Assembly (NCBI GenBank): GCA_947487845.1
Contig: CANKYC010000019.1
Coordinates: 1 to 16,070, forward strand
From: Rickettsiales bacterium
Lineage (GTDB): Bacteria; Pseudomonadota; Alphaproteobacteria; Rickettsiales; UBA1997
Reading direction: 5' to 3'
Length of the DNA stretch: 16,070 nt
Shown here: in pieces, positions 7,544-15,140 of the stretch
Layout of the letters: each line of letters starts with the position of its first letter
How positions within the stretch are numbered: position 1 is the first letter of the stretch
Translations under genes and position numbers: made by a program
The notes under the pieces: model-generated
Told to the model about the DNA's origin: nothing
What the model saw: the letters and a program-made list of their open reading frames with translations, nothing else
Database searches by the model: none

Positions 7544-7559
7544 AATTTTTTAGTTATAA

Positions 7560-8351
7560 GTGTTAGAAGCTTTTCTCATCAAGCCTTTTTTTGCCATAAT
7601 TTTAATCGCAATTTCCTGTTCTTTGCTCGGGGTTTTTGTTTTGTGGAAAAAACTATCTTATTTCGGCGATTCATTATCGCACTCAATTCTTCTTGGTTTA
7701 GTTTTGGGTGTAATTTTTGAAACTAATCAACTTTCAGCATTAATTATTTTTGCGCTGATTTTTTCATTTTTTGTCGGATTGATTTCGCAAAACCGCTATT
7801 TTTCAAAAGACACTATAATCGTGATAATGTCCTATTTCTGCGTCGCGCTCGCGGTTATTGCCAATGATATTTGGATTAAAAATTTCTACTTTACTTCTTA
7901 TATTTTCGGCGATGTTTTAACTGTTGGAAACAGCGAAATAAAAGCCTTAATCGCAGTTACAATAACAACAATAATTTACACAATTTTGGCTTTCAAAAAG
8001 ATTTTGCTGATTAATACCAACCAAGATTTAGCAAAAATAGAAGGAATAAAAACCGAATTTTGGAATCTTTCATTTTTATTTTTACTAGCTCTTGTAATTG
8101 CATTGTCTGTACGAATTGTCGGCGTATTTTTAATGACGGCGCTGCTAATTTTGCCGGCCGCAATTGCGCGTATTTTTTCGATTTCTGCCAAGCAAATGAT
8201 GTTACTTAGTGTCATAATCGGAATCTCTATTTCAGCCTTTTCTTTCAAGGTTGCGGGGAATTATGATTTAACGGTTAGTTCTACAGTTATTGCAATATTT
8301 TCACTGCTTTTTATTTCCAGCCTACTAATTAAAAAATTTATTCGTTCATGA
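7560..8351 (+). CDS. znuB: Zinc ABC transporter permease ZnuB (ABC-3 family)
   Basis: Membrane permease of a metal-type ABC importer, most likely for zinc; manganese or iron is possible because the ABC-3 family covers all three. It has 263 residues and about eight hydrophobic segments. Family landmarks are GDSLSHSILLGLVLG (residues ~39-53), the VRIVGVFLMTALLILPAAIAR segment before the last helices, and GNYDLTVSSTVIAI near the end. The start is GTG at 7560, since no in-frame ATG occurs near the N-terminus and the protein begins MLEAFLIKPF as the family does. The ATPase (ZnuC) and binding protein (ZnuA) are absent here and must be encoded elsewhere. Its stop overlaps the hemH start in an ATGA, so the two are translationally coupled. 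Confidence 0.88.
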   Translation: MLEAFLIKPFFAIILIAISCSLLGVFVLWKKLSYFGDSLSHSILLGLVLGVIFETNQLSALIIFALIFSFFVGLISQNRYFSKDTIIVIMSYFCVALAVIANDIWIKNFYFTSYIFGDVLTVGNSEIKALIAVTITTIIYTILAFKKILLINTNQDLAKIEGIKTEFWNLSFLFLLALVIALSVRIVGVFLMTALLILPAAIARIFSISAKQMMLLSVIIGISISAFSFKVAGNYDLTVSSTVIAIFSLLFISSLLIKKFIRS

Positions 8352-9430
8352 AATCTTTTGATAAAAAAACCGCAGTAATTTTATTCAATTTGGGCGGTCC
8401 GGACAAGTTAGAATCTGTTGAGCCATTTTTGTTTAATCTCTTTAACGACAAAGCAATTATCGGTCTTCCGCAACCTTTTCGTTTTCTTTTGGCGAAATTT
8501 ATTTCCAAAAGAAGAGTAAAAAAAGCGCAGAAAATTTATCAACAAATTGGCGGTAAATCTCCTTTGCTCGATACTACAATAGCACAGGCTGATGCCCTAG
8601 AAAAAGAACTTTCATTTAGTGGAAATTTCAAGGTTTTTGTGGCGATGCGTTATTTCCATCCCTTCAGCGAAGAAGTGATTAAGAAAGTAAAAGAATATGA
8701 TCCAAGCCAAGTAATTTTATTGCCGCTTTATCCACAATTTTCTAGCACTACTTCGGAATCATCAATTCAGGATTTCTTGAAAAAATCATTGTCTGACTTA
8801 AAACAAGCTACGATAAAAATTGTTTGTTGTTATCCTTCCGAGGTAGAATTTATAAGGTCGCACAGTCTTCTCATAAAACAAACAATTGCTAAGACTTATA
8901 AAAATAATTTATCCGATTTTCGTTTTTTATTTTCAGCTCATGGTTTGCCGCAAAAACTGATAAATGATGGAGATCCTTATGTTTTTCAGGTGGAAAAAAC
9001 TACCAAAGAAATTCTAAAAAATATGGCGGAGATTCTTGAAAAACCAGAAAGTGAAATTGATTTTAAAATTTGCTACCAATCCAAAGTTGGTCCATTGGAG
9101 TGGACTGGTCCAAGTTTGGATCAGGAAATAAAAAAAGTCGCTTTGGATAAAAAAATTCCAATAATCATTCCCGTAGCATTTGTTTCCGATCATTCTGAGA
9201 CTTTGGTAGAATTGGATATCGATTATAAAAACATGGCGCAAAAATTGGGAGTAGAAGATTATTTGCGCGTGCCAGCATTAAATGTTGAAGGGCATTTTAT
9301 TAAAAGCTTGGTACAAATTTGCAAAGCGGTTGACGGCAATGACGCGACGATTTTTTCGGGGCAAAAAACAGCCAGAATTTGTCCGAAAAATTTTAAGTTT
9401 TGTCCTAATCAAAACAGTTGCCCCGTATGA
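8348..9430 (+). CDS. hemH: Ferrochelatase HemH
   Basis: Terminal enzyme of protoheme synthesis, inserting Fe2+ into protoporphyrin IX at the membrane surface. It has 360 residues. It opens with VILFNLGGPDKLESVEPFLFNLF, includes QKIYQQIGGKSPL and LLPLYPQFSSTT, the catalytic histidine in FSAHGLP (His198), YQSKVGPLEW, and SDHSETLVELDID with the metal-route Glu284. The C-terminus carries three cysteines (345, 352, 358; ICPKNFKFCPNQNSC), which resembles ferrochelatases that bind a [2Fe-2S] cluster near the C-terminus. Whether a cluster forms here is inference. It is overlapped by znuB at its start and by ybeY at its stop, so a coupled metal-handling operon is likely. Confidence 0.96.
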   Translation: MKSFDKKTAVILFNLGGPDKLESVEPFLFNLFNDKAIIGLPQPFRFLLAKFISKRRVKKAQKIYQQIGGKSPLLDTTIAQADALEKELSFSGNFKVFVAMRYFHPFSEEVIKKVKEYDPSQVILLPLYPQFSSTTSESSIQDFLKKSLSDLKQATIKIVCCYPSEVEFIRSHSLLIKQTIAKTYKNNLSDFRFLFSAHGLPQKLINDGDPYVFQVEKTTKEILKNMAEILEKPESEIDFKICYQSKVGPLEWTGPSLDQEIKKVALDKKIPIIIPVAFVSDHSETLVELDIDYKNMAQKLGVEDYLRVPALNVEGHFIKSLVQICKAVDGNDATIFSGQKTARICPKNFKFCPNQNSCPV

Positions 9431-9942
9431 TTGATATTGTTGTCAAAAGCAAAAAATGGGCGGAAATAAAAAATGTCGAAAATTTTGTTAAAAAAACCAT
9501 TCAAAAAATAATTCCACTTACTGATCTAAAAATAATTCTCAAAAAAAATTTCATTCTCGAAGTCTCGATTTCTTTGGTTTCAGATTCGCAGATGAAGAAA
9601 ATAAATTTGGAATTTCGCGGCAAAAATAAAGCAACGAATGTATTATCTTTTCCAGCTTTGGATGAAAATTTAATTCGCCAAATTGGTCTTAAAGAACTCG
9701 TTGGAGCTTGTGAATACTTGTTTCTTGGCGATATTATAATTGCTTTTGAAACTCTAAAAAAAGAATCTCTTGCACAAAAAAAGAAATTTCACGATCATCT
9801 AACTCACCTAATTTTGCACAGTATTTTGCATCTGATTGGCTATGATCATGAAGAAGAAAAAATGGCAAAAATTATGGAAGATCTTGAGGTGAAAATTTTA
9901 AAGAAATTGAAAATCGAAGATCCATATCAACTAAATTTCTAA
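9427..9942 (+). CDS. ybeY: Endoribonuclease YbeY (rRNA maturation factor)
   Basis: Zinc-dependent single-strand endoribonuclease involved in 16S rRNA 3'-end maturation and ribosome quality control. The ATG at 9427 overlaps the hemH stop as ATGA and gives 171 residues starting MIDIVVKSKKW; an in-frame TTG at 9418 is less likely. The family hallmark H-x3-H-x5-H is present as HSILHLIGYDH (His131, His135, His141), preceded by GDIIIAFETLKKE. NLEFRGKNKATNVLSFP is the second conserved block. In many bacteria ybeY is followed by a CorC-type gene, as here. Confidence 0.95.
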   Translation: MIDIVVKSKKWAEIKNVENFVKKTIQKIIPLTDLKIILKKNFILEVSISLVSDSQMKKINLEFRGKNKATNVLSFPALDENLIRQIGLKELVGACEYLFLGDIIIAFETLKKESLAQKKKFHDHLTHLILHSILHLIGYDHEEEKMAKIMEDLEVKILKKLKIEDPYQLNF

Positions 9943-9945
9943 TCA

Positions 9946-10824
9946 ATGGAAGGTGCGTCGAGAAAGAGAAATAAAGAACTACAATTACGCTGTAAAAACC
10001 TGCTAAATTTTTTGCTGAATCTCTTTGGTAAAAAAACCAAAAAATCATTTTTTTCGGTTATTTCTCATTTACTTGATGGCTATGAAAAAGAAGGCTTGAT
10101 TAGTGCCGAAGAAAAAAAGATGTTTAAAAATATTGCCTCTTTTGGTGATAAAAGAGTTGCGGCGGTAATGACCCCAAGAAGCGACATTATTGCAATCAAA
10201 CAGGGTGCGAGTTTGGAAGAAGTGAAAGAATTAATCACGACTGATGGTCACACCAGAATTCCAGTTTTTAAAGAAAATTTTGATGAAATAACTGGTTTTA
10301 TTCACAGTAAAGATTTGGCCAAATTCTTATGTGATGAAAGTCAGGATTTTGCGATTACCAAAATTTTGCGTAAAATTTTATTCGTTCCCGGTTCAATGAA
10401 ATTAGTGGATGTGATGCTGCGCATGCGTATGGCGCGCATTCACGTTGCAATTGTGCTCGATGAATTTGGTGGTGTTGACGGCATTGTAACAATTGAAAAT
10501 ATCATGGAAGAAATAGTTGGCGATATTGAAGATGAGCATGATTTGCCGTCGGATAGTTCATTTTTTCGCATTAAAAAAATCAGCGAAAAAGAATTTCATT
10601 TTGGTGGCCGCGTTGAAATCGAGAAAGTTGAAGAAATTCTCGATCAAAAAATAAAATACGACGATGATGAATTTGAAACCGTTGGCGGTCTTGCAATGTC
10701 AGTATTTAAGCGCGTTCCTGAAATTGACGAAGAGGCTAAAAAATATGGTCTTAATTTCAAAATTATTGATGCCGATAATCGTGTAGTAAAATTGGTTGAA
10801 ATATCAAAAATAAGCGAAGAATAA
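9946..10824 (+). CDS. tlyC: CBS-domain protein of the CorC/TlyC family
   Basis: It has 292 residues and lacks the N-terminal DUF21 membrane domain, so it is the short, soluble CorC/TlyC form. The tandem CBS pair spans ~75-190 and opens with RVAAVMTPRSDIIAI, followed by DGHTRIPVFKENFDEITGFIHSKDL. HVAIVLDEFGGVDGIVTIENIMEEIVGDI (166-194) is the second CBS and the family's strongest signature. The C-terminal CorC_HlyC domain covers ~205-288. Homologues are called hemolysin C in Rickettsia and magnesium/cobalt efflux protein CorC in enterobacteria. Neither activity can be deduced from sequence, and a role in Mg2+ homeostasis or ribosome/membrane maintenance is as likely as hemolysis. It starts three bases after ybeY. 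Confidence 0.9.
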   Translation: MEGASRKRNKELQLRCKNLLNFLLNLFGKKTKKSFFSVISHLLDGYEKEGLISAEEKKMFKNIASFGDKRVAAVMTPRSDIIAIKQGASLEEVKELITTDGHTRIPVFKENFDEITGFIHSKDLAKFLCDESQDFAITKILRKILFVPGSMKLVDVMLRMRMARIHVAIVLDEFGGVDGIVTIENIMEEIVGDIEDEHDLPSDSSFFRIKKISEKEFHFGGRVEIEKVEEILDQKIKYDDDEFETVGGLAMSVFKRVPEIDEEAKKYGLNFKIIDADNRVVKLVEISKISEE

Positions 10825-10825
10825 T

Positions 10826-11404
10826 ATGCAAATCCCCCCAAAAACCTTTCCAATAATTGATCTTGGTGATGTTGTTTTGCGTGAAAAATGCGATGAAGAT
10901 GTGGCAGATTTTTTTTCTTATTATTCTGATCCAGAAGTTAATAAATATATTCTTTGCGAAATTCCGCGCGAGCTTGAAGAAGCAAGGCGTGAATTAAATT
11001 ATTGGCGCAATGTTTTTTACCAAAATGACGGAATTTATTTCGCAATTGCCGACAAGCAAACCAATAAATTAATTGGCTCAATTGGTCTTACAAGTTACAA
11101 TGCTTATCAAGGTCGAATTGAAATAAGTTATGATCTAGCTCATCAATATTGGAATCGCGGCATCATGACCAAAGCAATTCAAGCAGTTACAAAATATGCT
11201 TTTAAAGAATTTTATTATGGACGAGTAAATCGAGTTGAAGCTTTTGTTTCGACCGCCAACTTGCCATCAAAAAATTTGCTGACGAAATGTGGTTTCGTTT
11301 TAGAAGGCATTTTGCGCCAGCATAGATATCATCGCGGAGCTTATGTTGACGTTTATTCATTCAGTTTACTCAAAAGTGATTTTGCAAATTTAACTAGTAA
11401 TTAA
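10826..11404 (+). CDS. GNAT-family N-acetyltransferase, RimJ/RimL-like
   Basis: A 192-residue GCN5-related acetyltransferase using acetyl-CoA. The GNAT fold is visible: an N-terminal VVLREKCDEDVADFFSYYSDPEV typical of RimJ/RimL proteins, the beta-bulge strand FAIADKQTNKLIGSIGL, and the acetyl-CoA loop AHQYWNRGIMTKAIQAV (105-121). The C-terminal block follows as VNRVEAFVSTANLPSKNLLTKCGFVLEGILRQ (135-165). The RimJ/RimL group acetylates N-termini of ribosomal proteins but includes many members with other substrates, so the target is open. It begins one base after the corC/tlyC stop and ends ~113 bases before rplM, making it the last gene of the znuB operon. Confidence 0.87.
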   Translation: MQIPPKTFPIIDLGDVVLREKCDEDVADFFSYYSDPEVNKYILCEIPRELEEARRELNYWRNVFYQNDGIYFAIADKQTNKLIGSIGLTSYNAYQGRIEISYDLAHQYWNRGIMTKAIQAVTKYAFKEFYYGRVNRVEAFVSTANLPSKNLLTKCGFVLEGILRQHRYHRGAYVDVYSFSLLKSDFANLTSN

Positions 11405-11413
11405 AAATTTAAT

Positions 11414-11441
11414 TTGACTTTTGGCAATTGCTGATTTTAAT
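11414..11441 (+). promoter_or_regulatory. Candidate promoter of rplM-rpsI
   Basis: TTGACT (11414-11419) and TTTAAT (11436-11441) are separated by 16 bases and each differs from consensus at one position. They lie ~75 bases before the rplM ATG, in the only gap between the GNAT gene and the ribosomal genes. A usable Shine-Dalgarno (AGGAA, 11506-11510) sits seven bases before the ATG, one of the few clear ones in the window. Confidence 0.5.
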
Positions 11442-11517
11442 GCGCCGCCTCTTTTCCCGCTTACAGTTTCCCAAAACTTTTTAATAAAATTTCAGTTCAA
11501 ACGATAGGAAATAAAAT

Positions 11518-11985
11518 ATGCTTAAAACTTACGTCGCTAAACCAAGCGAAATCGAAAGAAAATGGTGGTTGATTGATGCCGAGGACCTAGTTGTTGGTAG
11601 AGTTTCTACAATCATTGCTAACCTTTTACGTGGTAAACATAAACCTACATTCACTCCAAACTTGGATTGCGGTGATCACGTTGTTGTTATCAATGCCGAA
11701 AAACTAAAATTAACCGGTAAAAAATACGCTGAAAAAATGTATTATTGGCACACCGGCCACCCAGGTGGAATCAAAGAAAGAACTGCTCGTCAAATTTTTG
11801 AAGGAAAATTCCCGGAAAGAATTTTGGAAGAATCAGTTTCTCGCATGATCTCTCGCGGACCTTTACAGCGCGATATCATGGTTAAATTGCATATCTACAA
11901 AGGCGCAGAGCACAAACATCAAGGACAAAATCCACAAGTTTTGGATATTGCTTCTATGAACCGCAAAAACAAAAAAACTAATTAA
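11518..11985 (+). CDS. rplM: 50S ribosomal protein L13
   Basis: Large-subunit protein that binds 23S rRNA early in assembly. It has 155 residues, close to the usual ~142-150 with a short C-terminal extension. Conserved blocks are KWWLIDAEDLVVGRVSTIIANLLRGKHKP, DCGDHVVVINAEKLKLTGKK, the YYWHTGHPGG motif, VSRMISRGPLQRDIMVKLHIYKGAEHKHQGQNP. It is followed two bases later by rpsI, the near-universal bacterial pairing. Codon choice is visibly richer in optimal codons than the neighbouring operon, as expected for high expression. Confidence 0.99.
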   Translation: MLKTYVAKPSEIERKWWLIDAEDLVVGRVSTIIANLLRGKHKPTFTPNLDCGDHVVVINAEKLKLTGKKYAEKMYYWHTGHPGGIKERTARQIFEGKFPERILEESVSRMISRGPLQRDIMVKLHIYKGAEHKHQGQNPQVLDIASMNRKNKKTN

Positions 11986-11987
11986 TT

Positions 11988-12467
11988 ATGTCTTCAGTTT
12001 TAAAAGAAAAAATTCTCGAAGTTCTTGGAACCCAAAACCAAGAAAACGTGGCTCTTCCTAGAGAGAAAAAAATCGATGCTCAAGGTCGTGCTTACGCAAC
12101 AGGCAAAAGAAAAAATGCTGCTGCGCGCGTTTGGATTAAAAAGGGAACCGGAAAAATCACGGTTAATGACCGCGACGGTTTAACTTATTTAGGAAGAGAA
12201 ATTCTTTTCAACATTGCAAAAGCTCCATTTGGCGCGACTAGCAATGAAAATAAATTTGACGTTGTTGCAACGATTGCTGGTGGCGGAAAATCTGGTCAAG
12301 CCGGTGCTCTAGCTCACGGAATCAGCAAAGCACTTGTTGCTTTCGATCCGACAACTCATAAAACTCTACGCGTTGGCGGGTTCTTGACTCGTGATTCACG
12401 TGTTGTTGAACGCAAGAAATACGGCTTGAAAAAAGCTCGTAAAGCTCAAACTTACCGTAAGAGATAG
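11988..12467 (+). CDS. rpsI: 30S ribosomal protein S9
   Basis: Small-subunit protein whose C-terminal tail reaches the P-site tRNA. It has 159 residues, with an N-terminal extension of about 30 residues before the conserved core compared with the ~130-residue enterobacterial protein. Core motifs are YATGKRKNAAARVWIKKGTG, GGGKSGQAGALAHGISKAL, FLTRDSRVVERKKYGLKKARKAQTYRKR, ending in the invariant Lys-Arg tail. It is separated from rplM by only two bases and lacks its own Shine-Dalgarno, so translational coupling is likely. Confidence 0.99.
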   Translation: MSSVLKEKILEVLGTQNQENVALPREKKIDAQGRAYATGKRKNAAARVWIKKGTGKITVNDRDGLTYLGREILFNIAKAPFGATSNENKFDVVATIAGGGKSGQAGALAHGISKALVAFDPTTHKTLRVGGFLTRDSRVVERKKYGLKKARKAQTYRKR

Positions 12468-12477
12468 TATTTGTATT

Positions 12478-12517
12478 GGCGGTTTTGGTTTGATCCAGAG
12501 CCGCCTTTACTTTTTTT
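12478..12517 (+). terminator. Rho-independent terminator after rpsI
   Basis: Stem GGCGGTTTTGG (12478-12488) pairs with CCAGAGCCGCC (12495-12505) through 11 bp, including two G-U pairs, around loop TTTGAT. It is followed by TTTAC and a seven-T run (12511-12517). It starts ten bases after the rpsI stop. The T run lies just before the rpiB start, so rpiB must be read from a promoter elsewhere or by read-through. Confidence 0.85.
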
Positions 12518-12524
12518 GTAGCAG

Positions 12525-13004
12525 ATGAAAAACCCATCCGTAAAAAAAAATACTAAAGAAAACCTCTCCAAAAACTCCCATAAAGTCTATTTGGCATCCG
12601 ATCATGCAGGCTTTGTCTTAAAAAAATTCCTTATCGAAAAAATTATTAAACTTGGATTTGAGCCAATTGATCTGGGTTGTGATTCTGCTGAAAAATCAGT
12701 CGATTATCCTGATTACGCGCAAAAACTTTGCAAAAAAATAACTGAAAAAAATAACGGAATTTTAATTTGCGGAAGTGGCATTGGCATTTCAATTGCGGCT
12801 AATCGTTTTAAAAATATCAGAGCGGCACTTTGTCATGATGTAAAATCCGCCAAAGCATCGCGCGCCCATAATGATGCTAACGTGCTTTGTCTTGGTGCTA
12901 GAGTTATTACCAGCAAAATGGCTTTGGCAATTGTGAAAGCCTTTTTTTTTACAGAATTTGAAGGCGAAAGACATGCAGCAAGAATTAAAAAACTCTCAAA
13001 ATAA
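12525..13004 (+). CDS. rpiB: Ribose-5-phosphate isomerase B
   Basis: Interconverts ribose 5-phosphate and ribulose 5-phosphate in the non-oxidative pentose phosphate pathway. It has 159 residues of the RpiB/LacAB family. Visible are the VYLASDHAGFVLKKFL opening with the Asp-His pair (26-27), DLGCDSAEKSVDYPDYA, the active-site cysteine in ICGSGIGISIAANR (Cys82), CHDVKSAKASRAHNDANVLCLGAR and the phosphate-binding C-terminal RHAARIKKLS. About 18 Lys/Asn-rich residues precede the usual start. The ATG at 12525 is the only ATG before the conserved core. It lies directly behind the rpsI terminator and overlaps trmB. Confidence 0.95.
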   Translation: MKNPSVKKNTKENLSKNSHKVYLASDHAGFVLKKFLIEKIIKLGFEPIDLGCDSAEKSVDYPDYAQKLCKKITEKNNGILICGSGIGISIAANRFKNIRAALCHDVKSAKASRAHNDANVLCLGARVITSKMALAIVKAFFFTEFEGERHAARIKKLSK

Positions 13005-13662
13005 TCGTCTAATCCGCAGTTTCGGCCGCATCAAAAGCCGCAAGCTTTCTGATCATAAGAATTTCCTGCTTGAAAATTTTTCAACACTTTATGAAATCAG
13101 TGATTTCAATATTTCTACGCCAAAAACTTCATTAGAAATTGGCTTTGGCTTCGGTGATTTTACATTTGAAAAAGCCAAACAAAATCCCGACATTTCTTTT
13201 TTTGGCTCTGAACCGCACATTAATGGCGTTATAAATTTGCTCTCCAAGCTTGAAATTGAGCCTTTGCCAAATTTAAAAATCTCTCGCGAAGATGCGCGAC
13301 TTTTACTCGCTAAATTTCCTGAAAAATTCTTCGACCAAGTTTATATTTTATTTCCCGACCCTTGGCCAAAATCAAAACATTTTAAACGCCGTTTAATTAA
13401 TACAGAATTTCTTGATACAGTTTTATCTTCAAAAATGAAACCGGGCTCTAAGCTTACAATTGCAACCGATCACGATTCATACAAAATCTGGATTTTAGCT
13501 GAAATTGCCAATAGTAAAAAATTTACTTGGGATGCAAAATCTAAAAAAGATTGGCAGGTTTTTCCTCAAGATTGGGTAACTACAAAATATCAAAAAAAGG
13601 CTGCACAAGAAGGCCGCACATCAGTAATTTTTAATTTAACACACACATGTCAGAACTCATAA
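12973..13662 (+). CDS. trmB: tRNA (guanine-N7-)-methyltransferase TrmB
   Basis: S-adenosylmethionine-dependent enzyme that methylates G46 in the tRNA variable loop. The ATG at 12973 gives 229 residues beginning MQQELKNSQNNRLIRSFGRI; an in-frame TTG at 12958 would add five. The SAM-binding motif is LEIGFGFGDFTFEKA (54-68). FFGSEPHINGV follows motif I, and the family signature FPDPWPKSKHFKRRL is at 127-141. The C-terminal QEGRTSVIFNL is also typical. It overlaps rpiB by 32 bases at the start and murB by 16 bases at the end, so the three genes form one compact operon. Confidence 0.96.
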   Translation: MQQELKNSQNNRLIRSFGRIKSRKLSDHKNFLLENFSTLYEISDFNISTPKTSLEIGFGFGDFTFEKAKQNPDISFFGSEPHINGVINLLSKLEIEPLPNLKISREDARLLLAKFPEKFFDQVYILFPDPWPKSKHFKRRLINTEFLDTVLSSKMKPGSKLTIATDHDSYKIWILAEIANSKKFTWDAKSKKDWQVFPQDWVTTKYQKKAAQEGRTSVIFNLTHTCQNS

Positions 13663-14531
13663 AAAAACTGCCAAAGGTTCGCGGAGTTTACCGCGAAAAT
13701 GTTGAATTAAAAAGCTGGTTTGATGTTGGTGGAAAAGCCGAAATTCTTTTTCGTCCCGCTGATATTGCTGATTTGCGGGATTTTTTAAAAAATTGTCCAA
13801 AAGAAATTCCAATTAATATTCTCGGTGCTGCTTCTAATGTAATCGTTCGTGATGAAGGCGTAAAAGGTGTTGTAATTCGCTTAAGCGGCGAGTTTGCAAA
13901 GATCGTGCAAGAAGAAGGAAATATCCGCGCTGGTGCCGCCGCGCTTTGTGGCAATGTGGCATTATTTTCGCGAAATGCCGCGCTGGATAAATTAGAATTT
14001 TTAACCGGAATCCCCGGTTCAATTGGTGGCGCAATCGCAATGAATGGCGGTTGTTATGGTTCTGATGTGTCGCAGATTTTAATTAGCGCAACGGTAATTG
14101 ATTTTGATGGAAATTTAATTGAGTTAAAAAATTCTGATTTTGGTTTTTTTTATCGCGGTAATAAAATTTCTAAAAATTTTATTTTTGTGGAAGCGGTTTT
14201 AAAAGGCGAAAAATCAACTGCAGAAATTGTGTCTCAAAAAATTTCTGAATTAAATAAACAGCGTGAACAAGCGCAGCCAATTCGTGCAAAAACAGGAGGC
14301 AGTACTTTTAAAAATCCGCAAAATAACAGCGCTTGGAAATTAATTGACGAAGCAGGTTGTCGCGGAATGATTGAGGGTGACGCGCAAATTTCTGAGAAGC
14401 ATTGCAACTTTATGATTAATCGTGGCAAGGCTTCGGCTAATAATTTGATTGATTTAGGAAATAAGGTGAAAAAATTAGTGAAGGAAAAATCGGGAATAGA
14501 TTTGGAATGGGAAATTAAAATTTTAGGATAA
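13647..14531 (+). CDS. murB: UDP-N-acetylenolpyruvoylglucosamine reductase MurB
   Basis: FAD-dependent enzyme that reduces UDP-GlcNAc-enolpyruvate to UDP-MurNAc, the second committed step of peptidoglycan synthesis. It has 294 residues. FAD-binding blocks are ILGAASNVIVRDEGVKGVVIRL and LEFLTGIPGSIGGAIAMNGGCYGSD. The proton-donor serine is in GGSTFKNP (Ser219), and the C-terminal catalytic glutamate is in DLEWEIKILG (Glu289). Its presence supports a retained peptidoglycan pathway, as does ftsB. It begins inside trmB. In many alphaproteobacteria murB sits in the dcw cluster between murC and ddl; neither is adjacent here. Confidence 0.96.
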   Translation: MSELIKKLPKVRGVYRENVELKSWFDVGGKAEILFRPADIADLRDFLKNCPKEIPINILGAASNVIVRDEGVKGVVIRLSGEFAKIVQEEGNIRAGAAALCGNVALFSRNAALDKLEFLTGIPGSIGGAIAMNGGCYGSDVSQILISATVIDFDGNLIELKNSDFGFFYRGNKISKNFIFVEAVLKGEKSTAEIVSQKISELNKQREQAQPIRAKTGGSTFKNPQNNSAWKLIDEAGCRGMIEGDAQISEKHCNFMINRGKASANNLIDLGNKVKKLVKEKSGIDLEWEIKILG

Positions 14532-14748
14532 TTAAAATTCTTGCTGCCAAATTAAAATAACCTGTTTTAAAATATCACTCCTGCAGTTATCCGATTTCAA
14601 TTTGGGTCGGGAAAAAATTTTAACAGATTAAATAAAATTCTCTGTTGCAATTTTAAAACAACTCAGGCAAGTTGCGCCTCACTTTACCTGTCACTGGGTT
14701 CTATAAAGACTTTCCTTTAAAAATTTTTTTTAAATAAATTAAAAAACT
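14532..14748. other. 217-base non-coding gap between murB and the pilin gene
   Basis: AT-rich spacer with no reading frame of note. A weak hairpin (CCGA...TCGG around 14591-14608) followed by A/T sequence may end the murB transcript but lacks a good T run. TATAAA at 14702-14707 could be a -10 for the pilin gene; the -35 region is poor. The leader just before 14749 is almost pure A/T with no Shine-Dalgarno. I see no tRNA or recognisable RNA family. Confidence 0.5.
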
Positions 14749-15114
14749 ATGAAAAAATTCTCTTCTTTTTTGGCAAAAATCGCTCTTTTGTCTTTTTTCT
14801 TTCTAGCGATCGCACCAGCAATTGTGCCTGTTTTGTCGTCTGATGCTCATGCGCAATCTGCCGGTACAATTACTACCTCAGCTAGCTCAAACCAATTAGT
14901 TGACACCATGTGCTATGCTATGAAGATCGTTACGGGAAACGCTGGTAAAGCTTTCGCAGCTTTTGCAATCATCTCAGTTGGTATCGGTTTCTTCACTGGT
15001 AAAGTTTCTTGGGGTTTGATGATCGGTGTTGCGGCTGGTATTGCTGCAATGTTTGGCGCTCCTTCAATTGTTTCTGCAATCAGCGGTAAAGGTGCTTACG
15101 ACTGCGGTCAATAA
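14749..15114 (+). CDS. virB2: TrbC/VirB2-type pilin-like protein of a type IV secretion system
   Basis: Probable major pilin subunit of a P-type type IV secretion system, exported and held in the inner membrane before assembly. It has 121 residues with a Sec signal peptide (MKKFSSFLAKIALLSFFFLA, ending near AHA-QSA at residue 35). A short linker follows, then the VirB2 core: MCYAMKIVTGNAGKAFAAFAII with Cys55, a first hydrophobic helix at ~66-83, FFTGKVSWGL, and a second helix at ~90-110 (GVAAGIAAMFGAPSIVSAI). The C-terminus ends in DCGQ, so Cys119 could pair with Cys55 across the periplasm. No other vir gene is in the window; Rickettsiales often have scattered and duplicated virB2 copies. Codon use resembles that of the ribosomal genes, which suggests high expression. 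Only 26 bases separate it from rpmB. Confidence 0.82.
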   Translation: MKKFSSFLAKIALLSFFFLAIAPAIVPVLSSDAHAQSAGTITTSASSNQLVDTMCYAMKIVTGNAGKAFAAFAIISVGIGFFTGKVSWGLMIGVAAGIAAMFGAPSIVSAISGKGAYDCGQ

Positions 15115-15140
15115 TAAAATTTAATTAATAAGGTTTTTCC

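Noticed and set aside
14532..14748. Riboswitch or small RNA before the pilin gene
   Set aside because: Only short 4-bp stems are visible and no known RNA family is recognisable.
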